A stretch of DNA of 64,000 nucleotides from Nocardia sp. NBC_00403 (GCF_036046055.1 NZ_CP107939.1:5642001-5706000), one strand, 5' to 3'; positions 37,882-46,554 are shown, numbered from the stretch's first letter. Translations and numbers: made by a program. The notes: a model not told the origin generated them from the letters alone.

Positions 37882-37986
37882 GAAGACCTCCGACAGGTGA
37901 ATGCGTTCCTAGACAGCTCGCACTTCACTCGGAGGTCTTCGCCATGTCAGCTCGCCACGCCGTCACCAACGTCCATGGTCAGTACA
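36897..37986 (-). mobile_element. IS481-type insertion sequence, complete (1090 bp)
   Basis: Terminal inverted repeats TGTACTGACC (36897-36906) and GGTCAGTACA (37977-37986) enclose one transposase gene. The 6-bp direct repeat GCTAGC flanks both ends (36891-36896 and 37987-37992), agreeing with the NCTAGN target duplication known for IS481. Intact ends, intact transposase and a perfect duplication point to a recent insertion. Confidence 0.9.
37881..37941 (-). promoter_or_regulatory. Hairpin occluding the transposase ribosome site
   Basis: TCGGAGGTCTTCG and CGAAGACCTCCGA form a perfect 13-bp inverted repeat (37929-37941 and 37881-37893) with a 35-base loop. On the transposase mRNA the 3' arm contains the GGAGG ribosome site. 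A transcript entering from outside would pair both arms and hide it; one starting inside the loop would not. Inferred from sequence only. Confidence 0.6.
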
Positions 37987-37992
37987 GCTAGC

Positions 37993-38382
37993 GAACCCCC
38001 GAGGCTGGGCCACCAAGCACATCAGCTGGGTGGCCCAGCTGTCGAGACTCGAGTCCAGGCTGTCGCTGGATCGCGAGGGCCTGTTCACCGGTGAGTCACC
38101 GTAGGGCAACGTCTTTCGTCCATGCACACTGACCGGAAATAGCGACTCCTGAATCCAACCGCTCACCCTTGTGACTCACCCACACGCCCTTCCGCGGAAG
38201 ATCGCCTTGCCCCGCATCGTCGAACGGGCGACTCGACACCTCACCGGCCGCGTTGCACACCACGCAGCCGAAACCCGCCAGCCGCCGGCACCAAATATCG
38301 AGATCGACCCGCCGATACGACGACACGTACCCCTCTGCTGGCAAATTCCTCGCGCGTGTCCTCGAGCCTTCGTTTCCTGGAA
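37993..38382. other. Intergenic stretch with hairpin
   Basis: Between the IS481-type element and the end of the porin gene. Apart from the hairpin at 38004-38039 no gene or repeat is evident. Confidence 0.45.
38004..38039. terminator. 11-bp stem hairpin, likely terminator
   Basis: GCTGGGCCACC and GGTGGCCCAGC pair perfectly around a 14-base loop. Before the IS481-type insertion this hairpin would have stood about 9 bases behind the stop of the SgcJ-type gene at 36491-36895. No T-run follows, which is usual in such GC-rich genomes. Confidence 0.55.
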
Positions 38383-39285
38383 TCAGAAGGTGAACTGGCT
38401 GCCGTATGCAGTGGTCTGCACCGTCCCCACCGCGGTACTCACCGTGGCGGTGATGAAGGGGACGGCCGATACCGGTGAGGCACACTGGCCGACGTTCAAC
38501 GCGGCGTTGTTGAAAATGAAGTGGTACGGGAACACCGTCTTGTCGTCCAGGTCGGCCGTCACTGTCGTGACGGTGGTGATCTGGCCCGGCGCCAAGGTGG
38601 CTTCCAGGATCTCGGTCAAGCCCAGGGCGCCGCCGACGGTCGGTCCGAGGCTCGCGGAGGACGGGCTGGTCGAGGCACTCGGGGAAGTGGTGGCGGCGCT
38701 CTCGGAGGTGGAGGCGGCACTCCGGGAGATCGGTGCGGCACTCCGGGAGATCGGTGCGGCACTCCGGGAGATCGGTGCGGCACTCCGGGAGATCGGTGCG
38801 GCACTCCGGGAGATCGGTGCGGCACTCCGGGAGATGGTGGGGGCACTCGGCGTTGTGGGCCCCGGCGCGGGCGTCACACTCGGCAGGGTGGCGGCAACGT
38901 TCGACTGGCCGAAGTCGGGGGAAATACTCGCCAACAGCCCTTGATTGGGATCGATTCCGATGGAGAAGCCGTTGTCCAGACTGATCGCGCAGCCGAGGAG
39001 GAACCCCGCGACGGCCTGGCCGGACGTTATTCCATTGCCCTCCACGGTCAGCGAGTAGTCGCCTGATAGCTGCGCGGCATGCGCGAATGTCATGAGAAAG
39101 CTCGGCATCCGGTCGCCCGGTGGGTCCACTTTGACGTTGTCCACCGATGTCGTCAGATGAATCCCGGCACCGGAGACGTCCGCACCGGGCGGTTGGGCTT
39201 GGCTCGGCTCGGCGCCCTGCCACAGAACCACAGCCAGAACAGCCGCGACCACAGCGGTCGCGATAACGACGAATCGAGGTCGCAT
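38383..39285 (-). CDS. MspA-family porin-like protein with Ser/Ala heptad repeats, 300 aa
   Basis: Signal peptide VVIATAVVAAVLAVVLW, then MspA-type outer-membrane porin sequence: ADVSGAGIHLTTSVDNVKVD, the Gly-x-Cys segment AGFLLGCAISLDNGFSIGID, and the C-terminal beta strands LAPGQITTVTTVTADLD and QCASPVSAVPFITATVS. Between the two halves lies a low-complexity insert containing six consecutive ISRSAA(P/S) heptads and further Ser/Thr-rich sequence, at the place where MspA proteins have their periplasmic/rim region. Two Cys residues may pair. ATG 39285 is chosen over 39315. It would form a channel in the mycolic-acid outer membrane; how the insert affects this is unknown. Confidence 0.75.
   Translation of the reverse strand: MRPRFVVIATAVVAAVLAVVLWQGAEPSQAQPPGADVSGAGIHLTTSVDNVKVDPPGDRMPSFLMTFAHAAQLSGDYSLTVEGNGITSGQAVAGFLLGCAISLDNGFSIGIDPNQGLLASISPDFGQSNVAATLPSVTPAPGPTTPSAPTISRSAAPISRSAAPISRSAAPISRSAAPISRSAAPISRSAASTSESAATTSPSASTSPSSASLGPTVGGALGLTEILEATLAPGQITTVTTVTADLDDKTVFPYHFIFNNAALNVGQCASPVSAVPFITATVSTAVGTVQTTAYGSQFTF
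38714..38839. repeat. Six tandem 21-bp repeats inside the porin gene
   Basis: Units of 21 bp beginning GCGGCACTCCGGGAGATCGG are repeated six times head to tail; the sixth differs at its end. They encode ISRSAAP in the porin gene (minus strand). Near-identity at the DNA level points to recent slippage expansion. Confidence 0.9.
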
Positions 39286-39511
39286 ATTTGATCCCGTTTC
39301 GAATCGGATGTACATCAGCGGTGGCGAAATTGTCCGAATAGACCCACATGGCTAATACACGGCAAGCATAGTGGGATACCAGCCCGACGCATCGAGGTTG
39401 CAGGGTGTGTCGCGCATCGACTGGGCACAGCCACAGATTTGCCGGGCGCACACAGGATTCGAAAATTCGCCCCGTCCCGGCCGCGTCGTCGGCTTAATAC
39501 TGCAACTGCAC

Positions 39512-39676
39512 TCAGGTGAGTGGGTGCCCTCGCCGCCGGTAGTGCGACAGCCGGGCTTGGTGTTGTCGGCGTCGTCGCCAGCGTGACCAGGCCCAGATGT
39601 GGTCGGCGGCATGCAGCGGAGTGAGCACGAACGCGATGAGTAAGCGGCGGATCTCCGGTAGCGTGAGAGCGATCAT
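39512..39676 (-). CDS. IS701-family transposase, C-terminal part in shifted frame, 54 aa
   Basis: Reads MIALTLPEIRRLLIAFVLTP then WSRWRRRRQHQARLSHYRRR, the usual C-terminus of IS701 transposases. Its ATG overlaps the main frame's stop (ATGA), so it could be made by translational restart, or it belongs to one protein interrupted by a frameshift. Together the two parts give 431 residues, a normal family length. Confidence 0.65.
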   Translation of the reverse strand: MIALTLPEIRRLLIAFVLTPLHAADHIWAWSRWRRRRQHQARLSHYRRRGHPLT

Positions 39677-40806
39677 GCCTTCTTCGCTTCTGGCGAGTCC
39701 CCCTTTGCGGCAAGGGTTTTTGTGGCGGCAAGCCAGGCCAGGGCGAGCATCGACAGGGTGATGTGGGCATACCAGGCGCGCCATTTGCGGACCTGATAAT
39801 GGTCGAGCCCGGCCTCGCCTTTGGCCTGCTGAAACGCTTCTTCCACATGCCAGCGCGACCCGGCGGTCCAGGCCAGATCGACCAGCCGCGACGAGGCCGG
39901 GCCGTAGCAGATGTAGTAGGCGATCTCGGTGGGGTCACTGATCGAGCGCCGTGCCAGCAGCCAGTGCCCGCGCCCGGTCTTCCAGGTGCCCTCGATCTGG
40001 CGGCGTGCCCAGTCGTATTCGCGGGGTCCGTGTGCGCCGGCACCGACCGACAACCGTTGCCAGGTGCGGTCGCCGAACTCCGCGACCAGCTCGTCGGCAC
40101 GAGCGATGCGGTCGGCGCGGGTGGCCAGCTGGTGATCGCAGCGGGTGGCCATCACATAGAACACGTCGTGGTCCCCACACCAAGCCCGCAGGTAGCCGGC
40201 CTGACCGTAGGCCTCATCAGCGGTGAACCACACAAACGGCACCTTCGCGACCAGCGCACGCTCGAGCATGGCGATCATCTGCCGGGGCTTGGTGGCGAAC
40301 TCGATTTCGTCGGGAATCCCGGCGTCACGGCACCGCTGCCGATCACCGATCCACGACTGCGGGACGTAGAGCTCCCGGTCGATCAGGGCGTGCCCGTGTT
40401 TGGACGCATACGCCAGGAACACCCCGATCTGACAGTTCTCCGTACGTCCGGCCGTGCCCGAGTACTGCCGTTGCACGCCAGCGGATTTGGTTCCCTTCTT
40501 CAGGAAACCGGTCTCATCACCGGCCAGCACGGCGGCCGGGTCACCGAGGTGTTCGACCACATAATCGCGCACATCGTCACGCACCCCGTCGACGTCCCAG
40601 TCGGCAGCGCGCAGCAGCCGCTGCATCCCGTCCGGAGCGCTCTCACAAGCGCGTTCGGCCAACGTCCACCCGTTCTTGCGTTCCAGGCCCGCGACCAGCC
40701 CCGACACATACTCACCCGCCCGCCCCCGCGGTTCAGCGCGGGTGAACCGTTCCCCGATCCTCGCCATCAACGAATCCAGTTCGGCCACAGCATGATCCAA
40801 CACCAC
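39673..40806 (-). CDS. IS701-family transposase, main part, 377 aa
   Basis: A DDE transposase of the IS701 type: LAGDETGFLKKGTKSAGVQR (first Asp), WFTADEAYGQAGYLRAW (second Asp), and SRWHVEEAFQQAKGEAGLDH (YREK-like Glu region). The frame stops at TGA 39673-39675 just before the family's C-terminal helix, which continues in another frame (39512-39676). Either a programmed shift/restart or a mutation separates them. GTG 40806 start. Confidence 0.88.
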   Translation of the reverse strand: MVLDHAVAELDSLMARIGERFTRAEPRGRAGEYVSGLVAGLERKNGWTLAERACESAPDGMQRLLRAADWDVDGVRDDVRDYVVEHLGDPAAVLAGDETGFLKKGTKSAGVQRQYSGTAGRTENCQIGVFLAYASKHGHALIDRELYVPQSWIGDRQRCRDAGIPDEIEFATKPRQMIAMLERALVAKVPFVWFTADEAYGQAGYLRAWCGDHDVFYVMATRCDHQLATRADRIARADELVAEFGDRTWQRLSVGAGAHGPREYDWARRQIEGTWKTGRGHWLLARRSISDPTEIAYYICYGPASSRLVDLAWTAGSRWHVEEAFQQAKGEAGLDHYQVRKWRAWYAHITLSMLALAWLAATKTLAAKGDSPEAKKA

Positions 40807-40906
40807 GCAACAGGTCTACCAGGAACGAACTACACGAGTGCAGTTGCAGTACTAACAGGTTCTGCTGGTTGGCGTTGAGTGTCGTTGCAGTGCAGGATGT
40901 TTCGCT

Positions 40907-41773
40907 GTGGCAGCACCATGGATCGTAGACGACCAGTTGTGGGCAGTAATCGAGCCGCTACTACCGACGAAGGCGCCGGGAACACCGGGACCCGCCCAGA
41001 TGGACAACCGGCTGGTGCTGCAAGGAATCCTGTTCGTGCTGATCACCGGGATCGGGTGGGAAGACCTACCCCAAGAACTGGGCTTCGGGTCAGGGATGAC
41101 CTGCTGGCGGCGGTTGCGGGACTGGCAGGCCGCCGGGGTGTTCGAGCAGATGCATCAAGCGATCCTGGCCCGCTGCCACAGCGCGGGGTTGATCGACTTC
41201 GACCGGGTCATCGTCGACGGCTCGCACCTGCGGGCCAAAAAGGGGGCGCTGCAACCGGACCGGGCATCGTCGTCGAGGGAGAAGCGCTCGGACGATCTCG
41301 CGGTGGGCTGAGCACCAAAGTCCATCTGGCCGTCGACGGCCGCGGCCTACCGATGCGGGTACTGCTCACACCGGGCCAAGCCGGAGACAACCCGCAGATG
41401 CTGGCGCTGCTCGACGGCATCAGCGTGGCCAGGGTCGGGCCGGGTCGGCCGCGCATCCGTCCCGACGCGGTGATCGCCGACAGGGCGTATTCGCATCCGT
41501 CGACCCGGCGCGCTACGCGAGCGCCGGGTCCGGTTCATCAGTCCCGAACGTCACGATCAGATCGGTGGTCGCAAAGCCAAGGGATCACGCGGCGGCCGAC
41601 CGCCCTCGTTCGATGCCGAAACCTACAAGCAGCGCAATGTCGTCGAGCGATGCTTCAACAGACTCAAACAATTCCGCGACCTGGCCACCCTCTACACCAA
41701 ACGCGCCGCCTACTACCAGGCCGAACTCACCATCGCCGCCATCATCCTAGGTAGTTTCATTCGACTTACCTGA
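40907..41773 (+). pseudogene. IS5-family transposase broken into three frames
   Basis: Frame A (40907-41311) encodes MAAPWIVDDQLWAVIEPLLP through FDRVIVDGSHLRAKKG. Frame B takes over near 41300 with GLSTKVHLAVDGRGLPM and PDAVIADRAYSHPS. Frame C begins near 41508 with LRERRVRFISPERHDQIGGR and ends VVERCFNRLKQFRDLATLYT. The A/B shift occurs where IS5/IS427 elements commonly use programmed frameshifting; the B/C shift looks like a one-base deletion. Terminal inverted repeats were not found. It is inserted directly beside the IS701-type element. Confidence 0.8.
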
Positions 41774-42109
41774 CGGTGCTCGCCGAAATCGACTTCGACG
41801 CAATCTTGGTGATCGACTAACCGCTCAGCGCGTGCCGAAGCGTAGACGCGAGTAGAAGCTTGCCGGTGGGCATGCTCCCGAGACTGGAGAAGGATCGCGG
41901 CGGAATCAGAGAGTTTCCGGTCCGGTGGGGAGGACCACTGTCGGGCTATGTCGGTCGCGCGGGAAGGCCGCGGCGTTCGTGTGTCGGCGGCGGACGGATT
42001 CGTCGGTCGTAGGCCGAGCTGGACAAGATCGTCACCCTGCTGCTTGTCGACGCGGAACGCAGCCTCCGGCGGCGGATACCTGACGGCGGCCATTGACGTG
42101 GCAAGCCAT

Positions 42110-42249
42110 GCCATCACCTGCCCCGACAACTGCCCGCGCCGGAAGTCCTCCTCGCCAGGATCGGACACCAGCCGGTGCTCCACCATCCACCGCGGCATCC
42201 GTTCCTCGAGCTCGTTGGCATCGGGATACAGACGCGCCAACGGGAACAT
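42110..42249 (-). pseudogene. Possible N-terminal fragment of a terpene synthase
   Basis: From ATG 42249 the frame reads MFPLARLYPDANELEERMPR then WMVEHRLVSDPGEEDFRRG, resembling the N-terminal region of actinobacterial terpene cyclases. Similarity fades after about 45 residues, and none of the metal-binding motifs follow before the IS5-type element. The rest of the interval 41774-42316 holds nothing else recognised. Low confidence. Confidence 0.3.
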
Positions 42250-42316
42250 GATCACCGGCTCGGGCCGGCAACGGTAGAAGGCCGACGCGCGAAGACGAAG
42301 AGTAGGATGATGCGCT

Positions 42317-44893
42317 GTGGCGACCAGAGGTTGGGATCGCGTCGGTGGCCTACCCGCAGCCACCGCGAACTTCGTTGGTCGTGACCGTGAGCTGGAGACG
42401 ATCAGCACCCTGCTGTTGAGTTCGGCCCGGTTGATCACGTTGACCGGGCCGGGAGGGATCGGTAAAACCCGGTTGGCGGCCGAGGCCGTGCGGCGTTACC
42501 ACAAAGCCAGAAGCGTACCGGTGTATTGGGCGCGGTTGGCCCGGCTGGTCAAAGGCTGCGACCGTGCCGCTGTCGAGGAAGAAGTCGCCAAGGCGGTGCT
42601 GGATGTCGACTTCTCCGGTCGGTCGGTGTTCGACGCGTTGGTCGAGACGTTCGCCGTCGCCGATGCGGCGGGGCGGGACCGGCAGATCGTGTTGGTGCTG
42701 GACAACTGCGAGCACGTCGTCGTCGGTGCCGGTGAGTTGATCGCCGAACTGCTGGAGGCGGTGCCGGGGCTGAGCGTCGTGGCGACCAGCCGCGAGGCGA
42801 TCGGCTGGATCGACGAGCGACTGGTCGAGGTGCCCCCGCTGACCCGCGAGCAGGCGTTGGCATTGTTCCGGCAACGGGCCGAACAGGCTGGCCACCCGAT
42901 CGCCGAGCGCGAGCAGATCACCACGGTCGAGTCGATCTGTCGCCACGTGCACAACCATCCGCTCTACATCCAGCTGGCCGCTGCCCGAATGCGTCTGCAA
43001 CCACTGGCGAGCATCCTCGACGAGTTGAGCGGCCGGGCCGCCGACGGACGGATGCGCTGGTCGCCCGGACCACGGTTCGGAGTTGACCCCCGTCACCGGG
43101 CGGTCGGCGACGTCATCGCCTGGTCGTACGAGCTGTGCACCGACACCGAACGTCTGTTGCTGGACCGCATGTCGGTGTTCGCCGCGGGCTATGACCCCAA
43201 CCCGCAAGACAACATCGGTGACAGAGTCCTCGACGTCGGGGCCGACCTGGAAGCCATCCAGGCTGTCTGCGCCGACGACCCCGGCACCGATGCGGTCGTG
43301 AGGGTGATGATCGATGAGGTCGAGGGGTTGCTGGAGCGTCTGGTCGACCAGTCGCTGGTGTCGGTACACATGACGGCGACGACCGTGCGATATTCGCTAT
43401 TGGAAAGTATCCGAGTATTCGCCCAGCAGCGACTAATCGAACGCTCCACCGGCGAGATGAACGACGAACCAGCCCGGCTGGCTGCGCGCCACCGCCGTTA
43501 CTATCGCGACAAAGTCTTGTACGCGGCGTCCCACTGGTTCGGTCCCACAGAGAGGGACCTGCTGGATTGGGCCCGCGCCGAATGGGACAACCTGCTGACC
43601 GCGATCGAGTCCAGTCTCGCCACACCGGGCGAATCCGTACTCGGCCTGGAGATCTGCGTCGGGCTGATGGTCCTGCGCGTCCCGTTCTTCGCGGGCTCGC
43701 TGCGAGAGACCCGCCGCTGGACCGAACGCACCCTGGCGGCCACTCGTGTCCTGCGCCCGCAGCCGGTCGAACTCCAAACAGACGCTGTGGCCCAGCTCGT
43801 GCTGATCTTGCTGTGTCAGGGCCAGCTCGAAGACGCCGAACGAATGCTCGAAGACTGCATCCTCCTCTGTCTGCCCGAGGCCAGGGCCGACTGGCGACAA
43901 AACCCCGAAACCGATATCGGCCTGCCCGCCGCTGTCGAATTCGCGTGGGGCGCTGAACTGTTGCTGGCCCGCAGTGATCGGCGAGCCATCACAGTCTTGA
44001 CTCGCGCCGCCGACAAAGCCCACCGTCTGGGCAGCGAAGGCCCCGCCTCGATGTGCGAAATGTTCGCCGCGCTGGCCGCTAGTATGCTCGGATCACCGCA
44101 TCAAGCCCGCGAGATCCCCCGACGCAACCTCGATAACGCCACCGCATCGGGGGCGTGGTGGACGAAATCCTGGGCCGAACTGGCCTGGGCGATTACGCTC
44201 ACCCAACACGGCAACCCCACCGAGGCGCTCGCCGTCGGACGCGCCGCGCTGGCACAGCAACTCCCAACGGGCGACCAATGGGGTGCGTTGTGGGCGGTGG
44301 AAATCCGAATATGGTCGCTTGCCCAGATCATCACCGACACGATCGCCGCCGCAAACCCCGACCGAGCCACCCTCACCGCCCTGGCCACCGAAGCCGCTCA
44401 ACTTGCCGGAGGGACCAAAACACTCCGCGCCCGAATCGGCGTCGGCATCGAGAACATGGGTCCCTTCGGCGCTGAAACCGCCAAGGCGATCGGCATCGTG
44501 CGCCGCGTGCTCGGGGACAACACCTTCACCGTCGCCGAAACCCGAGGCTCTCGGCTGCGCCCCGAACTGACCGAGGTCCAACAGCTCGCTCTGGGCACAC
44601 TGCACATCGAACAACCCGCCCGCAACGACACCCGATCGCCTTGGAACGAACTATCCACCGCGGAACGGCAGGTCGCGATCCTGGCAGCGGCCGGATGGAC
44701 CAACACCGCCATCGCCGCACGCCGAGGAAACTCCTCCAGAACCATCGACGCCCAGGTCAGTGCCATCTTCCAGAAACTGGTCATCACCTCACGCGCCGAC
44801 ATCATCGGATTCGTCCCCAAAAACCACATCGACCACGTCCAAACCGAAGCCACCCGACGACCGCACCTGCACCGCCACCAACCCCACCGATAA
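42317..44893 (+). CDS. LuxR-type regulator with N-terminal STAND ATPase, 858 aa
   Basis: N-terminal NB-ARC/AAA-type ATPase: P-loop LTGPGGIGKTRLAAEAVRR, Walker B QIVLVLDNCEHVV, sensor VVATSREAIGW. A long helical (TPR/winged-helix) middle follows, and the C-terminus carries a LuxR-type HTH (WNELSTAERQVAILAAAGWT, then NTAIAARRGNSSRTIDAQVS). Large regulators of this kind sense a ligand and control pathway or antibiotic genes. GTG 42317 start, just 3' of decayed sequence. It is bracketed by the IS5-type remnant and a complete ISL3-type element, so its former target genes may have been lost or moved. Confidence 0.87.
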   Translation: MATRGWDRVGGLPAATANFVGRDRELETISTLLLSSARLITLTGPGGIGKTRLAAEAVRRYHKARSVPVYWARLARLVKGCDRAAVEEEVAKAVLDVDFSGRSVFDALVETFAVADAAGRDRQIVLVLDNCEHVVVGAGELIAELLEAVPGLSVVATSREAIGWIDERLVEVPPLTREQALALFRQRAEQAGHPIAEREQITTVESICRHVHNHPLYIQLAAARMRLQPLASILDELSGRAADGRMRWSPGPRFGVDPRHRAVGDVIAWSYELCTDTERLLLDRMSVFAAGYDPNPQDNIGDRVLDVGADLEAIQAVCADDPGTDAVVRVMIDEVEGLLERLVDQSLVSVHMTATTVRYSLLESIRVFAQQRLIERSTGEMNDEPARLAARHRRYYRDKVLYAASHWFGPTERDLLDWARAEWDNLLTAIESSLATPGESVLGLEICVGLMVLRVPFFAGSLRETRRWTERTLAATRVLRPQPVELQTDAVAQLVLILLCQGQLEDAERMLEDCILLCLPEARADWRQNPETDIGLPAAVEFAWGAELLLARSDRRAITVLTRAADKAHRLGSEGPASMCEMFAALAASMLGSPHQAREIPRRNLDNATASGAWWTKSWAELAWAITLTQHGNPTEALAVGRAALAQQLPTGDQWGALWAVEIRIWSLAQIITDTIAAANPDRATLTALATEAAQLAGGTKTLRARIGVGIENMGPFGAETAKAIGIVRRVLGDNTFTVAETRGSRLRPELTEVQQLALGTLHIEQPARNDTRSPWNELSTAERQVAILAAAGWTNTAIAARRGNSSRTIDAQVSAIFQKLVITSRADIIGFVPKNHIDHVQTEATRRPHLHRHQPHR

Positions 44894-44912
44894 CCGGGAG
44901 TATCTCGTTAAC

Positions 44913-46525
44913 GGCTCTGGCTCACTTTCGGTGGTGGCCGGTTTCTAGGCCAGGAGGATGCGGTGGCGTAGGAGTCGGAAGCTGGCGCGGCCATACATTT
45001 GTCGTTTGATCAGTTTGGTTTTCGTGTTGACGCCCTCGACCGGGCCGTTGTTGTAAGGCAGGGTGAATCCAGCAACGGCGGCGTCGTGGTCCTGGGTGAG
45101 GCCGCGCAGGAACGGATCGAGTTCGGGTAGCCCGGCGTCGCGGACCTGTTTCATCCAACCATCGAGATCGTTTCCGCGGCGTTCGCCCATGATTCGGGCG
45201 AACTCGTGCACCAACCGGGCCAGTCTGGTCAGCTCCGGGCATGCGGCGAGGAGCTCGTCGAGGTGGACACGCCGCTGTTCGGTCAGGTCGGCGGGCTTGG
45301 TGGTGATCCAGGAGGTCAGCCGCCGCGGCGACGGCGCGATCCGGTCACTCCGTTCGCGGCCCTGGTTGAGGTATTTGTGCAGAAGGTTGAGGCTGCCGGT
45401 GTAGCCGAGGGCTTTGATCTCGTGGAACAAAGCGACTACCGGCACGCCGGGTTCGGTGGCGCGGCGTTCTCGCAGGTGATCGCGGTAGGGATCGACCAGG
45501 CATGCACGGTATTGCGGTGGGCGGCGCAGTTTTTCGGGTTCGGCTGTTCGGGCGTAGCGTTTGACGGTGTTGAGGCCCACGCCCAGTCGGCGGGCGCAGT
45601 CCATCAGTCCGACTCCTTGATCGAGCAGATTGTGCACGGCGCGCCACCGTTGCAAGGTGGTCGTCTCGCGTGTCAGCGTGCGCCGTTTCGGTCCGGCCGC
45701 TGCCCAGCAGCGACTGTGGGCAGTGACTACCTTCTCCACCGACCGCACCAATCCGTGCCACAGATGCCAGCGATCAGCGACCTGGGTCGCGCCCGGCAGA
45801 GCGCGGCGCACGGCCTCGGCGTAAGAAGCCGATCTGTCACGAACGACGACCTCGACACCCGGATGGGCGCGCAGCCACGCCTCGAGCGTGTCGGACCTGC
45901 GGTCGGGCAGCACATCGATCCGCTCGTGTGTGACGGCGTTGATCAGGACGGTGCCGTAACGGTGGCGACGTAGCAGAGCGAAATCGTCCACACTCACCAC
46001 CTGCGGGATCGGTGGCCGCGGTGCGGGAATACGCAGGAGGATCCGGATCGCGGTGTGACGTGACAACCGCACCGCCAGCGCCCCCAGCAGCCTGACCGCG
46101 GCGCGCCCGGCCAGTTCCCGGACCACCGCCCGCACCTGCGCGGTGAGACGGACGGTGCGCCGTTGATAGCGTTCCACCACACCGGGGACTTGTTCACGAA
46201 AAGTGGTGAAGCACTGAAGAGTTGAGCAGAACAGCCGTCGGATACGGACCCGAACGACAACGCTGCGACCGTCCATCGGCATGTCGGCGAGGGTTCGTTG
46301 ATGATAGCTATGTACCCGGCCAGACCAGGTTCCGCAGGAAGGACACACCGCCGGGCCCGCCGGTGTCCGCGCCGACACCAGGATTCTTCGACCATCATCA
46401 CGCACATCCTCGACAACCAGCGGACCCAGTCCTGAAAAAGCCACCCCGACAGGCACATTCACCACACTCACCGACGCATCCTGCCGTCAGTCGCGCAGAC
46501 CTACCACCGAAAGTGAGCCAGAGCC
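44913..46525 (-). mobile_element. ISL3-type insertion sequence, complete (1613 bp)
   Basis: Perfect 23-bp terminal inverted repeats beginning GGCTCTGGCTC (44913-44935 and 46503-46525) enclose one intact transposase gene. The 8-bp flanks TCGTTAAC and TCGTTAAA match at seven positions, consistent with the 8-bp duplication of ISL3 elements with one later change. The left end lies 20 bases after the LuxR-type gene stop. Confidence 0.88.
44945..46471 (-). CDS. ISL3-family transposase, 508 aa
   Basis: Zinc-finger N-terminus (CPSCGTWSGRVHS), then DDE core: QVVSVDDFALLRRHRYG (first Asp), VVVRDRSASYAEAVRRA (second Asp), a helix-turn-helix-like GVGLMDCARRLGVGLNTVKR, and the C-terminal Glu region GFTLPYNNGPVEGVNTKTK (Asn-Gly-Pro-Val-Glu-Gly). 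GTG 46471 start. Intact and likely active. Confidence 0.92.
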   Translation of the reverse strand: MSVVNVPVGVAFSGLGPLVVEDVRDDGRRILVSARTPAGPAVCPSCGTWSGRVHSYHQRTLADMPMDGRSVVVRVRIRRLFCSTLQCFTTFREQVPGVVERYQRRTVRLTAQVRAVVRELAGRAAVRLLGALAVRLSRHTAIRILLRIPAPRPPIPQVVSVDDFALLRRHRYGTVLINAVTHERIDVLPDRRSDTLEAWLRAHPGVEVVVRDRSASYAEAVRRALPGATQVADRWHLWHGLVRSVEKVVTAHSRCWAAAGPKRRTLTRETTTLQRWRAVHNLLDQGVGLMDCARRLGVGLNTVKRYARTAEPEKLRRPPQYRACLVDPYRDHLRERRATEPGVPVVALFHEIKALGYTGSLNLLHKYLNQGRERSDRIAPSPRRLTSWITTKPADLTEQRRVHLDELLAACPELTRLARLVHEFARIMGERRGNDLDGWMKQVRDAGLPELDPFLRGLTQDHDAAVAGFTLPYNNGPVEGVNTKTKLIKRQMYGRASFRLLRHRILLA

Positions 46526-46554
46526 TCGTTAAACGGTGTTTCCGGCGTTGTTCC

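Larger units (their letters stand above)
39498..40851 (-). mobile_element. IS701-type insertion sequence (1354 bp)
   Basis: Inverted repeats TACTGCAACTGCACTC (39498-39513) and GAGTGCAGTTGCAGTA (40836-40851) are perfect over 16 bp and enclose a transposase split into two frames. Flanks TTAA and CTAA are an imperfect match, so no clear target duplication is visible. Confidence 0.85.

Noticed and set aside
38714..38839. Regular 21-bp repeats considered as a CRISPR array
   Set aside because: Units are contiguous without unique spacers and encode heptads in frame in a porin gene.
39490..40860. Target duplication for the IS701-type element
   Set aside because: Flanking TTAA and CTAA differ at one of four bases; too little to claim.
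39763..40878. Plus-strand open frame of 371 codons
   Set aside because: It is antisense to the IS701-type transposase, which has clear DDE motifs; the long frame is a GC-rich shadow.
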